64,000 nt of DNA from CAVSJR01 sp963728285 (lineage in GTDB: Bacteria > Actinomycetota > UBA4738 > HRBIN12), in the NCBI GenBank assembly GCA_963728285.1, contig CAVSJR010000001.1, positions 186,001-250,000 on the forward strand, read 5' to 3'. The position numbers were made by a program, and so were the translations under genes. The first letter of the stretch is position 1, and every line of letters starts with the position of its first letter. Of the stretch, positions 17,253 to 26,077 are shown piece by piece. The notes beneath the pieces were generated by a model. The model was given only the letters and a program-made list of their open reading frames with translations. It had not been told where the DNA came from and searched no databases.

Positions 17253-18356
17253 GTGAGCCGACGCATCTGGAACTTCGCCGCGGGACCCGCGACGCTCCCG
17301 CCAACGGTGCTCGAGGAGGCCGCCCGCGGCGTCCTCGAGATCGACGGGTCGGGCATGTCCATCCTCGAGATCAGCCACCGATCGCCGTTGTTCGAGGACG
17401 TACTCGAGCGAGCGGCGGCCGGCCTGCGGGAGCTCCTCGACCTGCCGGAGGACCATCGCATCCTGTTCTGCCAGGGCGGAGCGAGCCTGCAGTTCTCCAT
17501 GGTCCCGATGAACCTTCTCCGGTCGGCCGGCCTGCCCGCGGACTACGTCGTCACCGGATCGTGGTCCAGGAAGGCCATCGCCGAGGGGCGCAAGGAGGGC
17601 GCCGTTCGCACCCCGTGGGACGGCTCGGCCGGATCGTACGTGCGCGTGCCGTCGGACGAGGAGCTCGCCCGGGCCGCGACCGGCGTGGAGGCCGCATACG
17701 TGCACATCACCTCGAACGAGACGATCGAGGGTGTCGAGTGGGCGTCCCCGCCGTCGATCCCGGAGGCGGCCCCGCTCGTGTGCGACATGTCCTCGAATTT
17801 CCTCTCGCGCCCCGTGGAGACGGGGCGCTACGGCCTCATCTACGCCGGCGCACAGAAGAACGCCGGCCCCGCCGGGGTCGCCATCGTGATCGTGCGCGAG
17901 GACCTGCTCGCTCGCTCCGGCGACGACCTTCCGTCCATGCTCGACTATCGGACCTACGCGGCCCATCGCTCCCTATACAACACGCCGCCCGTGTTCGCGA
18001 TCTACGTGGTGATGCTCGTGACTCGATGGCTGCGCGAGGAGGTCGGCGGACTGGAGAAGATGGGTGCGCTCAACATGGAGAAGGCGTCGTTGCTCTACGA
18101 CGCGATCGACGGCAGCGACGGCTTCTATCGAGGACACGCCCAGCCGGAGGCCCGCTCGAGGATGAACGTCACGTGGCGGCTGCCGACCGAGGAGCGGGAA
18201 CGCGCGTTCCTCGCCGAGGCGAACGAGCGAGGACTCGTCGAGCTGAAGGGACATCGGAGCGTCGGCGGATTGCGGGCCTCGATCTACAACGCGATGCCGC
18301 TCGAGGGCGTCCAGGAGCTGCGCGAGTTCATGGACGCATTCCGGCGGCGAGGCTAG
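17253..18356 (+). CDS. serC: Phosphoserine aminotransferase
   Basis: Converts 3-phosphohydroxypyruvate and glutamate to phosphoserine in serine synthesis. 367 residues from GTG 17253. The N-terminal WNFAAGPATLP, the PLP-binding lysine in YAGAQKNAGPAG, and the terminal GGLRASIYNAMP are diagnostic of SerC type I (BacSerC/EcSerC group). Length is normal. It is divergent from the Usp-Rieske gene and convergent with the DUF1918 gene. serA and serB are not in view. Confidence 0.96.
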   Translation: MSRRIWNFAAGPATLPPTVLEEAARGVLEIDGSGMSILEISHRSPLFEDVLERAAAGLRELLDLPEDHRILFCQGGASLQFSMVPMNLLRSAGLPADYVVTGSWSRKAIAEGRKEGAVRTPWDGSAGSYVRVPSDEELARAATGVEAAYVHITSNETIEGVEWASPPSIPEAAPLVCDMSSNFLSRPVETGRYGLIYAGAQKNAGPAGVAIVIVREDLLARSGDDLPSMLDYRTYAAHRSLYNTPPVFAIYVVMLVTRWLREEVGGLEKMGALNMEKASLLYDAIDGSDGFYRGHAQPEARSRMNVTWRLPTEERERAFLAEANERGLVELKGHRSVGGLRASIYNAMPLEGVQELREFMDAFRRRG

Positions 18357-18372
18357 AAGTCGCGGGGCGTCG

Positions 18373-18714
18373 CTACGTCTTCTTCGACCCCTTCGTCTTC
18401 TTGTCCTTCTTTCCGCCCCCCTGCTGCTTCGTGCGCCCCTCCGAGGCCTTCGCGCCCTTGCCGGCCCGGTCCTTCGGCTTCGCGGCGGACCCCGTCCGGG
18501 AGCCCGACCCGGGGGACGTCGAGGAGCCGGTCGAGGGCACGACACGAGCGGCGCCGCCGGCCGGCGTCAACGTCGACTCGTGGCCGTCGTTCCAGCGAAC
18601 GCGATAGCGGACGCTGACACTCGTCTGCATGACCTCGAGGATCTCGCCCTCTCGCTCGAGCTGCCCGACGCGCTGAGATTCGACGATGATGCGATTTCCA
18701 GGCTTGCCAACCAT
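18373..18714 (-). CDS. DUF1918 protein with Lys-rich tail
   Basis: 113 residues. An N-terminal DUF1918-like SH3-type domain of about 55 residues (VGKPGNRIIVESQRVGQLER, VRYRVRWNDGHESTLTPAGG) is followed by a Ser/Pro linker and a Lys/Gly-rich tail. ATG 18714 has a GGAG ribosome site. DUF1918 is a small actinobacterial family with no settled function; the basic tail suggests nucleic-acid or acidic-surface binding. It closes the 18.4-27.6 kb operon. Confidence 0.8.
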   Translation of the reverse strand: MVGKPGNRIIVESQRVGQLEREGEILEVMQTSVSVRYRVRWNDGHESTLTPAGGAARVVPSTGSSTSPGSGSRTGSAAKPKDRAGKGAKASEGRTKQQGGGKKDKKTKGSKKT

Positions 18715-18788
18715 GGCTGCTCCTTTGGGTGCGTTGGTCGTCTGCGACATCCTACGGCCCAGGCGGCGACGGCGGTCCTCCGTGTCGC

Positions 18789-20211
18789 TCAGCGGACGGG
18801 ACTCCCGACCCGATGCACCTTCATCATGTTCGTCCGGGCATTCCCGGCGGGCGAGGACGCGGCCATGACCACGTACTCGCCGCTCCCCACGAAGCCTGCC
18901 CGTCGGACACCCTCGTCCATCAACCCGATCATCGCGTCCGTATCCGACGGAACCTCCGCAGGAAGCGGCGTGACCCCCCAGCGGATGTTCATCGCCCGGC
19001 GAACGCGCTGTTGCGGGATGAAGGCGATCACCGGGACCGAGGGCCTCTCCGCGGACAACAGCGCAGCCGTTCTCCCCGTCCGCGTGAAGCACGCGATGGC
19101 GACGACATCGGAGAACTCGGCGGCCGCCTTCACCACGGCGTGCGCCACTGCGTGGGCCTGGTCCGCGGGTCCCGCCGTCTCGACGACGACGCGGAAGACC
19201 CCGGCCCGCTCCTCGGCGACCTCCGCGATCCGGGTCGCGACGCGCGCCGCCTCGACCGGATACTCGCCGATCGCCGTCTCGCCCGAGAGCATGATCGCGT
19301 CCGCGCCGTCCAGGACGGCGTTGGCGACGTCGGTGACCTCCGCACGCGTCGGATGTCGGAGCGCTCACCATCGACTGAAGCATCTGGGTCGCCACGATCG
19401 CCGGCACGCCCTCGATCCGGGCCTTGCGGACCATCTCCTTCTGCAGGATCGGGATGTCCTCCAGCGGAAGCTCGACGCCCAGGTCTCCTCGCGCAACCAT
19501 GATCGCGTCCGCGGCCCGAAGGATCGCGTCGATGTCATCGACGGCCGGACGCGTCTCGATCTTGGCCACGATCGGAACGGACCTCTCCCCCATCAGCGCG
19601 CGCAGCTCACTCACGTCCGCCGCGCTGCGCACGAACGACTGTCCGATGAAGTCGACGCCGAGATCGAGCGCCAGGGCGAGCGCCTCGCGGTCCCGATCGG
19701 TGATCGCGGGCAGGCCGAGGCGCTCGGCCGGGATGTTCACGCCGGCGCCCGAGCGAATCGAGCCGGGACGGGCGACCTCCGTCTCCACCGTCCCGGGGCC
19801 GACCGCCGTGACCCCGAGCTCCACGACGCCGTCGCCGAGCAGGATCCGGTCACCGGGACGGACATCCGAGGGAAGGCCCGGATAGGTCGTCGACGCCCCC
19901 GCCGCGTCGCCCGCGACCGGCTCGCTCGACAGTCGGAATCGCCGGCCGACGTCCAGCCACAGCGGCTCGTCCACCAGACCGCCGAGGCGGATCTTCGGTC
20001 CCGGGAGGTCGAGCAGCACGGCGAGATCGCGTTCGCGCTCGGCCTCGACCTCGCGAACGAGCGCGACCAGCGCGGAATGATCCTCCACCGTGCCATGCGA
20101 GGCGTTGAGCCTGAAGACGTCGGTCCCCGCCTCCGCCAAGGCTCGAACGCTCTCTCGGGTAGCCGTGGCGGGCCCGAGCGTGCACACGAGCCGGGCGCAC
20201 CTTGCCCTCAC
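18789..20211 (-). CDS. pyk: Pyruvate kinase, frameshifted
   Basis: Catalyses phosphoenolpyruvate + ADP to pyruvate + ATP. Starts at GTG 20211, with LVCTLGPAT, FRLNASHG, LDLPGPKIR, active-site KIETRPAV and VARGDLGVELP all present. The frame breaks near 19355; the C-terminal half (DVANAVLDG, MLSGETAIGEYPVEA, then the allosteric domain) continues in the next frame. Dropping one T at the break restores PTRAEVTDVA, a family motif, so a single-base insertion is likely. Start and the AcuC stop overlap (GTGA), an unusual coupling of a glycolytic gene to a deacetylase. Confidence 0.9.
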
Positions 20212-21371
20212 GGGGATGCCTCCGAGGACGAGAGGCCGTGCAGCGGAAAGATCCTGCGGCGAACGAGCTCGATCACGCGATCGGCCTCGTCGTCCGCGGG
20301 CCCCGGCGCAAGCGGCTCCTCCGACAGCCTCGTCGGGACGGGCGAGGCGAGCCGCTCCTCGAGCCGCTCGACCCACGTCTCGGGGAGCTCGTCCGCCGGC
20401 TCGGCGCCGGCCATCTCGGCGAACGCGAGCGTCCACGCACGAGGAGCCACGGTCGCCCACTGATAGCCTCCACCGCCGGTCGCGACCCACCGGCCGTCGG
20501 CCACCTCGTGGGCGAGCCCGTGCAGCGAGGCGTACGCCTCCCGATACGCCCTCGTCGTCAGGCGCAGATGTGCCAACGGATCGGTGTGGTGCGTGTCGCA
20601 GCCGAGCTGCGTGACGATCACCTCGGGGTCGAACGACCGGACGAGGGGGGGCACGACCTCCCCGAAGGCGCGCAGCCAGCCGGCGTCGCCGGTCCCAGGG
20701 GCGAGCGGGACGTTCACCTTCGTGCCTTCGGCGTCGGCGCCGCCCGACTCCTCGACGAAGCCGGTCCCCGGGAAGAGGTACTCGCCGGACTCATGCAGGG
20801 AGATCGTCAGCACCCGTGGCTCGTCGTAGAAGATCGCCTGGGGGCCGTCGCCGTGGTGCACGTCGACGTCGACGTAGGCGATTCGCTCGACCCCCCGGCG
20901 AAGCATCCACGCGATCGCAACGGCCGGGTCGTCGTAGACGCAGAACCCCGAGGCCCTCGCCGGCATGGCGTGGTGCAGGCCTCCGGCCGCGTTGAACGCG
21001 TGCACCGTGGATCCATCGAGGACGGCGCGAGCGGCCTCGAGCGACGCGCCGCAGACGAACGCGGCCGCCTCGTGCATCCCCTCGAATACCGGATTGTCCC
21101 CGGGGCCGTAGCCGAAGCGGGACCAATCGCCGGCCTCCCCCGCGCCGGCCCTCCGGGTGGCCTCGATGAACTCGGGCGTGTGGACGAGCGCGATCTCCTC
21201 GTCGGCGGCCTGCCGGCAGGCGAGCCGGTGCGCGTTCGGGTGGCGGTCCAGCCCGTAGGCCCCGATGAGCTCCCAGGTGAGCAGCACGCGCTCGGGGCGG
21301 AGGGGGTGTCCGGGTCCGTGATCGTAGGCGGCCGCCTGCGGGCAGAGGACCAGCCCGGCTGGACCACTCAT
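20208..21371 (-). CDS. AcuC-like histone-deacetylase-family protein
   Basis: 387 residues, close to AcuC length. Zn-dependent deacetylase motifs are complete: GGLHHAMP, VDVDVHHGDGPQ (metal Asp/His), LHESGEYLFPGTG, and TQLGCDTHHTDPL near the end. Family members deacetylate acetyl-CoA synthetase or acetylpolyamines. Start ATG overlaps the stop of the aminotransferase (ATGA), and its own stop overlaps pyruvate kinase. Context suggests control of acetylation of an enzyme in this operon, or deacetylation of a polyamine-derived substrate; this is inference. Confidence 0.9.
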   Translation of the reverse strand: MSGPAGLVLCPQAAAYDHGPGHPLRPERVLLTWELIGAYGLDRHPNAHRLACRQAADEEIALVHTPEFIEATRRAGAGEAGDWSRFGYGPGDNPVFEGMHEAAAFVCGASLEAARAVLDGSTVHAFNAAGGLHHAMPARASGFCVYDDPAVAIAWMLRRGVERIAYVDVDVHHGDGPQAIFYDEPRVLTISLHESGEYLFPGTGFVEESGGADAEGTKVNVPLAPGTGDAGWLRAFGEVVPPLVRSFDPEVIVTQLGCDTHHTDPLAHLRLTTRAYREAYASLHGLAHEVADGRWVATGGGGYQWATVAPRAWTLAFAEMAGAEPADELPETWVERLEERLASPVPTRLSEEPLAPGPADDEADRVIELVRRRIFPLHGLSSSEASP

Positions 21372-22657
21372 GGGATGGTCGAGATCGCAGCCTCAGTCCG
21401 CTCGATCACCAGCTCGATCTCCTCGTCGGAGATGACGAACGGGGGGCCCAGCATCAACAGGTCGCCGTCCGTGCCGTCGACGTGCCCGGTGCTCGAGTAC
21501 AGGAGGAGGCCCCGATCGAACGCCGCGGCGACGATGCGTTCGGTGACCCGGTCGCCGCGGGGGAACGGGGCCCGCGTCTCGCGATCGCGAACCAGCTCGA
21601 TGCCGATCATGAGGCCGATGCCGCGGACGTCGCCGACGACGTGCGAGGAGGACAGGGCGTCGCTGAGGCCCGACCGCAGCCGGACGCCCTTCTTGGCGCT
21701 CGCCTCGACCAGGCCGTCGTCGAGGCGCTGCAGCACCCGTCGTGCGACGGCCGCTCCGAGCCCGTTGTGCGAGTACGTGAACCCGTGCACGAACCCCCGG
21801 TGCCGGACCGTCTCGAACACCTCGGCCGCCGCCGCGGTGAACCCGAACGGAACGTAGCCGCCGGAGGAGCCCTTTCCCGCCGTGAGGATGTCCGGTCGGA
21901 CGTCCCAGTGATCGACGCCGAACCACGTTCCCGTGCGGCCGAATCCCGTCATCACCTCGTCGGCGATCACGAGCACGCCGTGGCGACGGCACACATCCAC
22001 GACGGCCGGCCAGTAATCGTCGCTCGGGACGGCGGCCGCGAGCGTCGCGCCGGCGACGGGCTCCGCGATGAACGCGGCCACCCGACGCGGGCCGGCGCGG
22101 ACGATCGCCGCCTCGAGCGCCTCGGCGTGCTCGGCCGCGGTCAGCGGCTCCCGGTAGTCGTAGGCGGCGGGCACGTGCACGACGCGGCCGAGCCACGGCC
22201 GGTACGGCTCTCGGAGCGGCTGCTTGCCGGAGGCATCGAGCGCGCCGAGCGTGTTGCCGTGGTAGGAGTTGTGCCGGGCGATGATGACGCTGCGGTCCCG
22301 CTCCCCGCGGGCGAGGTGGTAGGCCCGGGCCAGCTTCAGCGCCGTCTCGACCGCCTCGCTGCCGCCCGAGACCGGATAGATCCGCGGCTCATCCATGGGG
22401 AGCCTCGAGGCCACCTCGTCCGCGTACGCCTCGAGATCCTCGGTGGTGAACATCGTCGGGTGCACGTATTGAAGCTTCGCCGCGTGCGCCGTCATGGCGT
22501 CGATCACGGCGGGATCGCCGTGGCCGACGTTGACGACGATGGCGCCGCCGGCCGCATCGAGATAGCGCTTGCCGTCGGCGTCGGTGATCCACGCCCCCCG
22601 AGCGGACACCGCGGTCGGCACGTCACGGTCCAGGACGCGAGGAAAGACGTGGCTCAC
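21368..22657 (-). CDS. Class III PLP aminotransferase
   Basis: 429 residues. PLP-binding motifs: SGGSEAVETALKLARAY, RHNSYHGNTLGALDASG, ADEVMTGFGRTG, and the Schiff-base lysine in LTAGKGSSGGYVPFG. It belongs to the omega-amino-acid:pyruvate / beta-alanine type group of class III enzymes, distinct from the GabT-like gene at 24779-26077. Substrate unknown; likely a second amino donor in the same catabolic pathway. It starts 28 bp after the CoA-transferase beta gene and overlaps the deacetylase gene at its 3' end. Confidence 0.9.
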   Translation of the reverse strand: MSHVFPRVLDRDVPTAVSARGAWITDADGKRYLDAAGGAIVVNVGHGDPAVIDAMTAHAAKLQYVHPTMFTTEDLEAYADEVASRLPMDEPRIYPVSGGSEAVETALKLARAYHLARGERDRSVIIARHNSYHGNTLGALDASGKQPLREPYRPWLGRVVHVPAAYDYREPLTAAEHAEALEAAIVRAGPRRVAAFIAEPVAGATLAAAVPSDDYWPAVVDVCRRHGVLVIADEVMTGFGRTGTWFGVDHWDVRPDILTAGKGSSGGYVPFGFTAAAAEVFETVRHRGFVHGFTYSHNGLGAAVARRVLQRLDDGLVEASAKKGVRLRSGLSDALSSSHVVGDVRGIGLMIGIELVRDRETRAPFPRGDRVTERIVAAAFDRGLLLYSSTGHVDGTDGDLLMLGPPFVISDEEIELVIERTEAAISTIP

Positions 22658-22685
22658 GGCGGCGGATCCTCAGGCCCGGACGGGG

Positions 22686-23468
22686 TCATCCCGAGGAGAC
22701 CCCGAGCGGGTCAAGCTCCTCGCGAATGAGGCGGAGCTCGACCTCCGTCGGCGGGGGCGTCTCGCCGAGCTCGTCGGCCACGCGCGGATCCCACCCCATG
22801 TTCTCCCGGACCTCCTCGAGCGTGACGCCCGGATGCAGCGTCAGGAGCGTCATCTCCCCGGTGGCGTCGTCGAACGCGTACGTTCCGAGGTCGGTCACCA
22901 CCGACGTCGGCCCGCTGCCGGACCACCCGCGCTCCGCGTCGCGACGAGGGTCGCCCGAGTGTCCGGGGCTCGTTCGAAAGTCGATGGTCTCCACGAACGA
23001 ACGCTTCCCCTGGCGCATGATGACGAACACCTTGCGAGCGTTGATCGCGATCTCGCACGCCCCGCCGGATCCGGGCAGCCGCACCTTCGGGGCGTGGTAG
23101 TCCCCGATCACCGTCGTGTTGATGTTGCCGAAGCGGTCGATCTGCGCCGCCCCGAGGAAGCCGACGTCGATGAGTCCCCCCTGGAGGTAGAAGGCGAAGA
23201 GCTCGAACATGCTCGTCACCGCCGTCGATCCCGTGACGAGCGTGGGATCGCCGATCGACAGGGGCAGCCGCTCGGGACGGGCACCGTAGACGCCGGACTC
23301 GTAGACGAGCTGGAGCTCGGGGGCGACGGTCCGCTGCCCGAGGTTGCACACGATGTTCGGGAGGCCGATCCCCACGAAGCAGACGTGTTCGCCGGCGAGC
23401 TGCCGCGCGCTGGCGGCGATCATCATCTCCGACTTGGAGTAGCCGAGGCGCTCACTCGGAGCGCTCAC
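22686..23468 (-). CDS. CoA-transferase beta subunit (family I)
   Basis: 260 residues from GTG 23468. Matches the B subunit of glutaconate/3-oxoacid-type CoA transferases: MMIAASARQLAGEHVCFVGIGLP, the ESGVYGA box in which the family's glutamate forms the CoA thioester, and GGACEIAINARKVFVIMRQGK. The GTG overlaps the alpha-subunit stop by 4 bp. The pair would move CoA between acids, activating a carboxylic acid made from the amino acid substrate. Confidence 0.88.
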   Translation of the reverse strand: MSAPSERLGYSKSEMMIAASARQLAGEHVCFVGIGLPNIVCNLGQRTVAPELQLVYESGVYGARPERLPLSIGDPTLVTGSTAVTSMFELFAFYLQGGLIDVGFLGAAQIDRFGNINTTVIGDYHAPKVRLPGSGGACEIAINARKVFVIMRQGKRSFVETIDFRTSPGHSGDPRRDAERGWSGSGPTSVVTDLGTYAFDDATGEMTLLTLHPGVTLEEVRENMGWDPRVADELGETPPPTEVELRLIREELDPLGVSSG

Positions 23469-24389
23469 GCGTATCTCCCGTAGTCGACCTCGCCCGACAT
23501 CGCGGGCTCGGGCCGGAGCCGGTCCCAGAACGCCTTCCCCCGTTTCTCGACGTAGTCTCGATGCCCGCCGAGGTCGTAGACCCACTCACGCAGCCACGCT
23601 TCGAGCGAGGCCGGGTCGCGGGCGATCGGGTCCCAATCGAGATAGAAGGCATTGTCGCGATCGTAGTAGCCCTGGGCGAACGACGGATGACACCCGAGCG
23701 GCTCCTCGACCACGGCATCGACCACGAGCCCCGGGATGACCGTGCGGTTCGGATCGGCTCGGACGACGGCCTCCTCGACGAGCTCCTCACACACCACGAT
23801 GACGCGCTCGGCGGCGAACGCCGCCTCCTTCTGGCACCCGAGCAGGCCCCAGATCTGCGCGTCGCCGTGTGCGTCGGCTCGCTGGCAATGGATGATCGCG
23901 ACGTCCGGCCGAAGCGGCGGCACCACGTAGACCTCCGTGCCGTCCTCGTACGGACTCGTGATCGGCCGAATCCTGATCGTTCACCTTCGGCAGGTCGCTC
24001 TCGTAGTAGCTGCGGAGCGGGAGGAACGGCAGGTTCGCCGCCCCGGCGACGTACCGGCTGACCATGCCGAAGTGCGAGTATTCCTCGATCTCGAGCGGCT
24101 CCGGATCCGCATGCTCGATCCGCCGCCTGATGGCGTGAAGGGAGCCGACCCCCGGGTTTCCGAGCCAGGAGAACACGAGCTTCGAGGCGACGCCCGCGCC
24201 GATCATCTGGTCGTAGATCACGTCGGGCGTCATGCGACACAGCGTCAGATCCCGCCGGCCCTGGCGGATGATCTCGTGTCCGGCCGCGAAGCAGATGAGG
24301 TGGGTGAAGCCCTCGATCGCGACCGAGTCGCCGTCCCGCACGAGGGCGGAGACGGCGTCGCGCATCGACGCGACCTTCGACTCAGGCAT
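23465..24389 (-). CDS. CoA-transferase alpha subunit (family I), frameshifted
   Basis: About 308 residues when rejoined, starting at ATG 24389. N-terminal SVAIEGFTHLICFAAGHEIIRQGRRDLTLCRMTPD and VFSWLGNPGVGSLHAIRR are typical GctA-type sequence. The break lies near 23960, between KVNDQD and RPITSPYEDG, with one extra base; the rest (VAIIHCQRADAHGDAQIWG and onward) continues to 23465. The start codon overlaps the end of the VOC gene. It works with the beta subunit just downstream. Confidence 0.85.
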
Positions 24390-24769
24390 CGAGGCCCTCG
24401 GGCTGCGGGGACCACCCGTCCTCGGGCCCCTGGAGCACGCAGAACTCGTTGCCCTCCGGATCCTGCATGACGATCCAGTTGCCGTCGTCGTGACGCTGCA
24501 CGCTCGCCCCCTCCGACCGAGAGCCGGTCCGCCTCGGCCTGCATCGAATCGGGGGGACGGATATCCAGGTGCATGCGGTTCTTCACGACCTTGCCCTCGG
24601 GCACGCCGAGGAAGAGCAACGGCAGGCCGGAGCCGGACGGGTCCGCGATCTGGATCCCCCACCCCTCGTGGACCTGGGCGACGCGGTAGCCCAGCGCGCT
24701 GCACCAGAAGCCGGCGAGCTCCTCCGGGTCATGACAGTCGAACGTGATCGTGTCGACCCTGGAGGGCAC
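24382..24769 (-). CDS. VOC family protein, frameshifted
   Basis: About 128 residues from GTG 24769. Standard motifs: TITFDCHDPEELAGFW, KVVKNRMHLDIRP, then after the break VMQDPEGNEFCVLQGPEDGW. One extra G near 24510 shifts the frame. The gene sits inside the catabolic operon between the GabT-like gene and CoA-transferase alpha, and its stop lies within the first codons of the alpha subunit. Role unknown; perhaps detoxification of a reactive intermediate (inference). Confidence 0.82.
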
Positions 24770-24778
24770 CCGACGTCC

Positions 24779-26077
24779 TCAGCCGATCGCCTCGGCGACG
24801 GCCTGCTCGAGGATCTCGAGCGACGCCTTCGCCTGATCCTCCCGGAAGACGAGCGGCGGGGAGATGCGGATGGCGTCGTCCCCGCAGGTGAGCATCAGGA
24901 GCCCCCGCCGAAACGCCGCGAGCGCCACGGCGTCGGCCGCCTCGTGATCGGCGAATTGGATCCCGATCCACAGCCCGACGCCCCGCACGTCGACGATGCC
25001 TGGGTGCCGCGCCCGCATGTCGCGCAGCCCCTCGAGGAACACCTCGCCGACGCGCGTCGCGTTGTCCAGGAGTCCCTCGTCGCCGATGACGTCGAACGTG
25101 GCGAGCGCCGCCGCGCACGGGATGGGGCTGCCTCCGTACGTCGACCCATGCGCGCCGAGCTCCCAGCGCATCAGATCCTCGCGCGCGAGCATCGCGCCGA
25201 GCGGCAGACCGCTCGCGATGCCCTTCCCGGCGAGCACGATGTCCGGCTCCACGCCCTCGCGCTCGATGGCCCACATGCTTCCCGTCCGGCCCATCCCGCT
25301 CTGCACCTCGTCGCAGACGAGGAGGATGCCGTGCCGGTCGCAGAGCTCGCGAAGCGACGAGAACCATCCATCCGGAGGCATGAGGTAGCCGCCCTCGCCG
25401 AGGTAGGTCTCGACGATGATGGCCGCGACCTCGGTCGGGGAGACGAGCCGCTTGAAGACGACCTCCTCCAGATACTCGAAGTCTCCGTAGGGGGCGTGGT
25501 ACACGCTGGGCAGCATCGGGCCGAAGTTCGTCCGATACAGCGCCTTGCTCGCGGTGAGCGTGACGCTCCCCATCGAGCGGCCGTGGAACGACCCAAAGAA
25601 GCCGATCAGGTACTGCCGGCCGGTCGCGTACCGAGCGAGCTTGATCGCCGCCTCCACCGCCTCCGTTCCCGAGTTCGTGAGGAAGCTGCGGGCCGGCCTC
25701 GAGAACGGCGCCATCTCGTCGAGGCGCGCGCACACGTCGGCGTAGATGGGCAGGTAGAAGTCGCTGGCGGAATAGTGCAGCAGCTCCGCCGCCTGCTGCT
25801 GAACCGCCTCCACGATCCTCGGGTGGCAGTGGCCCGTCGACGTGACGGCGATCCCGGCGTTCAGGTCCAGGAACAGGTTTCCGTCGACGTCCTCGAGGAC
25901 CGATCCCGCTCCACGCCGTGGGACGAACGGATACGCGCGGGGCAGGGAGGGGCTGGTGACCCGCCGGTCGAGCTCCACCCGAGCCATCGCCTCGGGGCCC
26001 GGGACCGGGGTGATCAACCTCGGGGCGTCCGCCGCCGCGAGGCCCTCGAGCTCGATATCCGCCCCGGCGGCGCTCAC
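24779..26077 (-). CDS. GabT-like 4-aminobutyrate/ornithine-type aminotransferase
   Basis: 432 residues from GTG 26077, which overlaps the P5C dehydrogenase stop (GTGA). Class III PLP motifs: LDLNAGIAVTSTGHCHPRIVEA, TNSGTEAVEAAIKLARY, GSFHGRSMGSVTLTAS, CDEVQSGMGRTG, and the PLP lysine in LAGKGIASGLPLGAM. Arg/Glu pattern is that of GABA aminotransferases, but ornithine or 5-aminovalerate are possible. With the dehydrogenase it would turn amino acids into semialdehydes and then acids. Confidence 0.88.
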   Translation of the reverse strand: MSAAGADIELEGLAAADAPRLITPVPGPEAMARVELDRRVTSPSLPRAYPFVPRRGAGSVLEDVDGNLFLDLNAGIAVTSTGHCHPRIVEAVQQQAAELLHYSASDFYLPIYADVCARLDEMAPFSRPARSFLTNSGTEAVEAAIKLARYATGRQYLIGFFGSFHGRSMGSVTLTASKALYRTNFGPMLPSVYHAPYGDFEYLEEVVFKRLVSPTEVAAIIVETYLGEGGYLMPPDGWFSSLRELCDRHGILLVCDEVQSGMGRTGSMWAIEREGVEPDIVLAGKGIASGLPLGAMLAREDLMRWELGAHGSTYGGSPIPCAAALATFDVIGDEGLLDNATRVGEVFLEGLRDMRARHPGIVDVRGVGLWIGIQFADHEAADAVALAAFRRGLLMLTCGDDAIRISPPLVFREDQAKASLEILEQAVAEAIG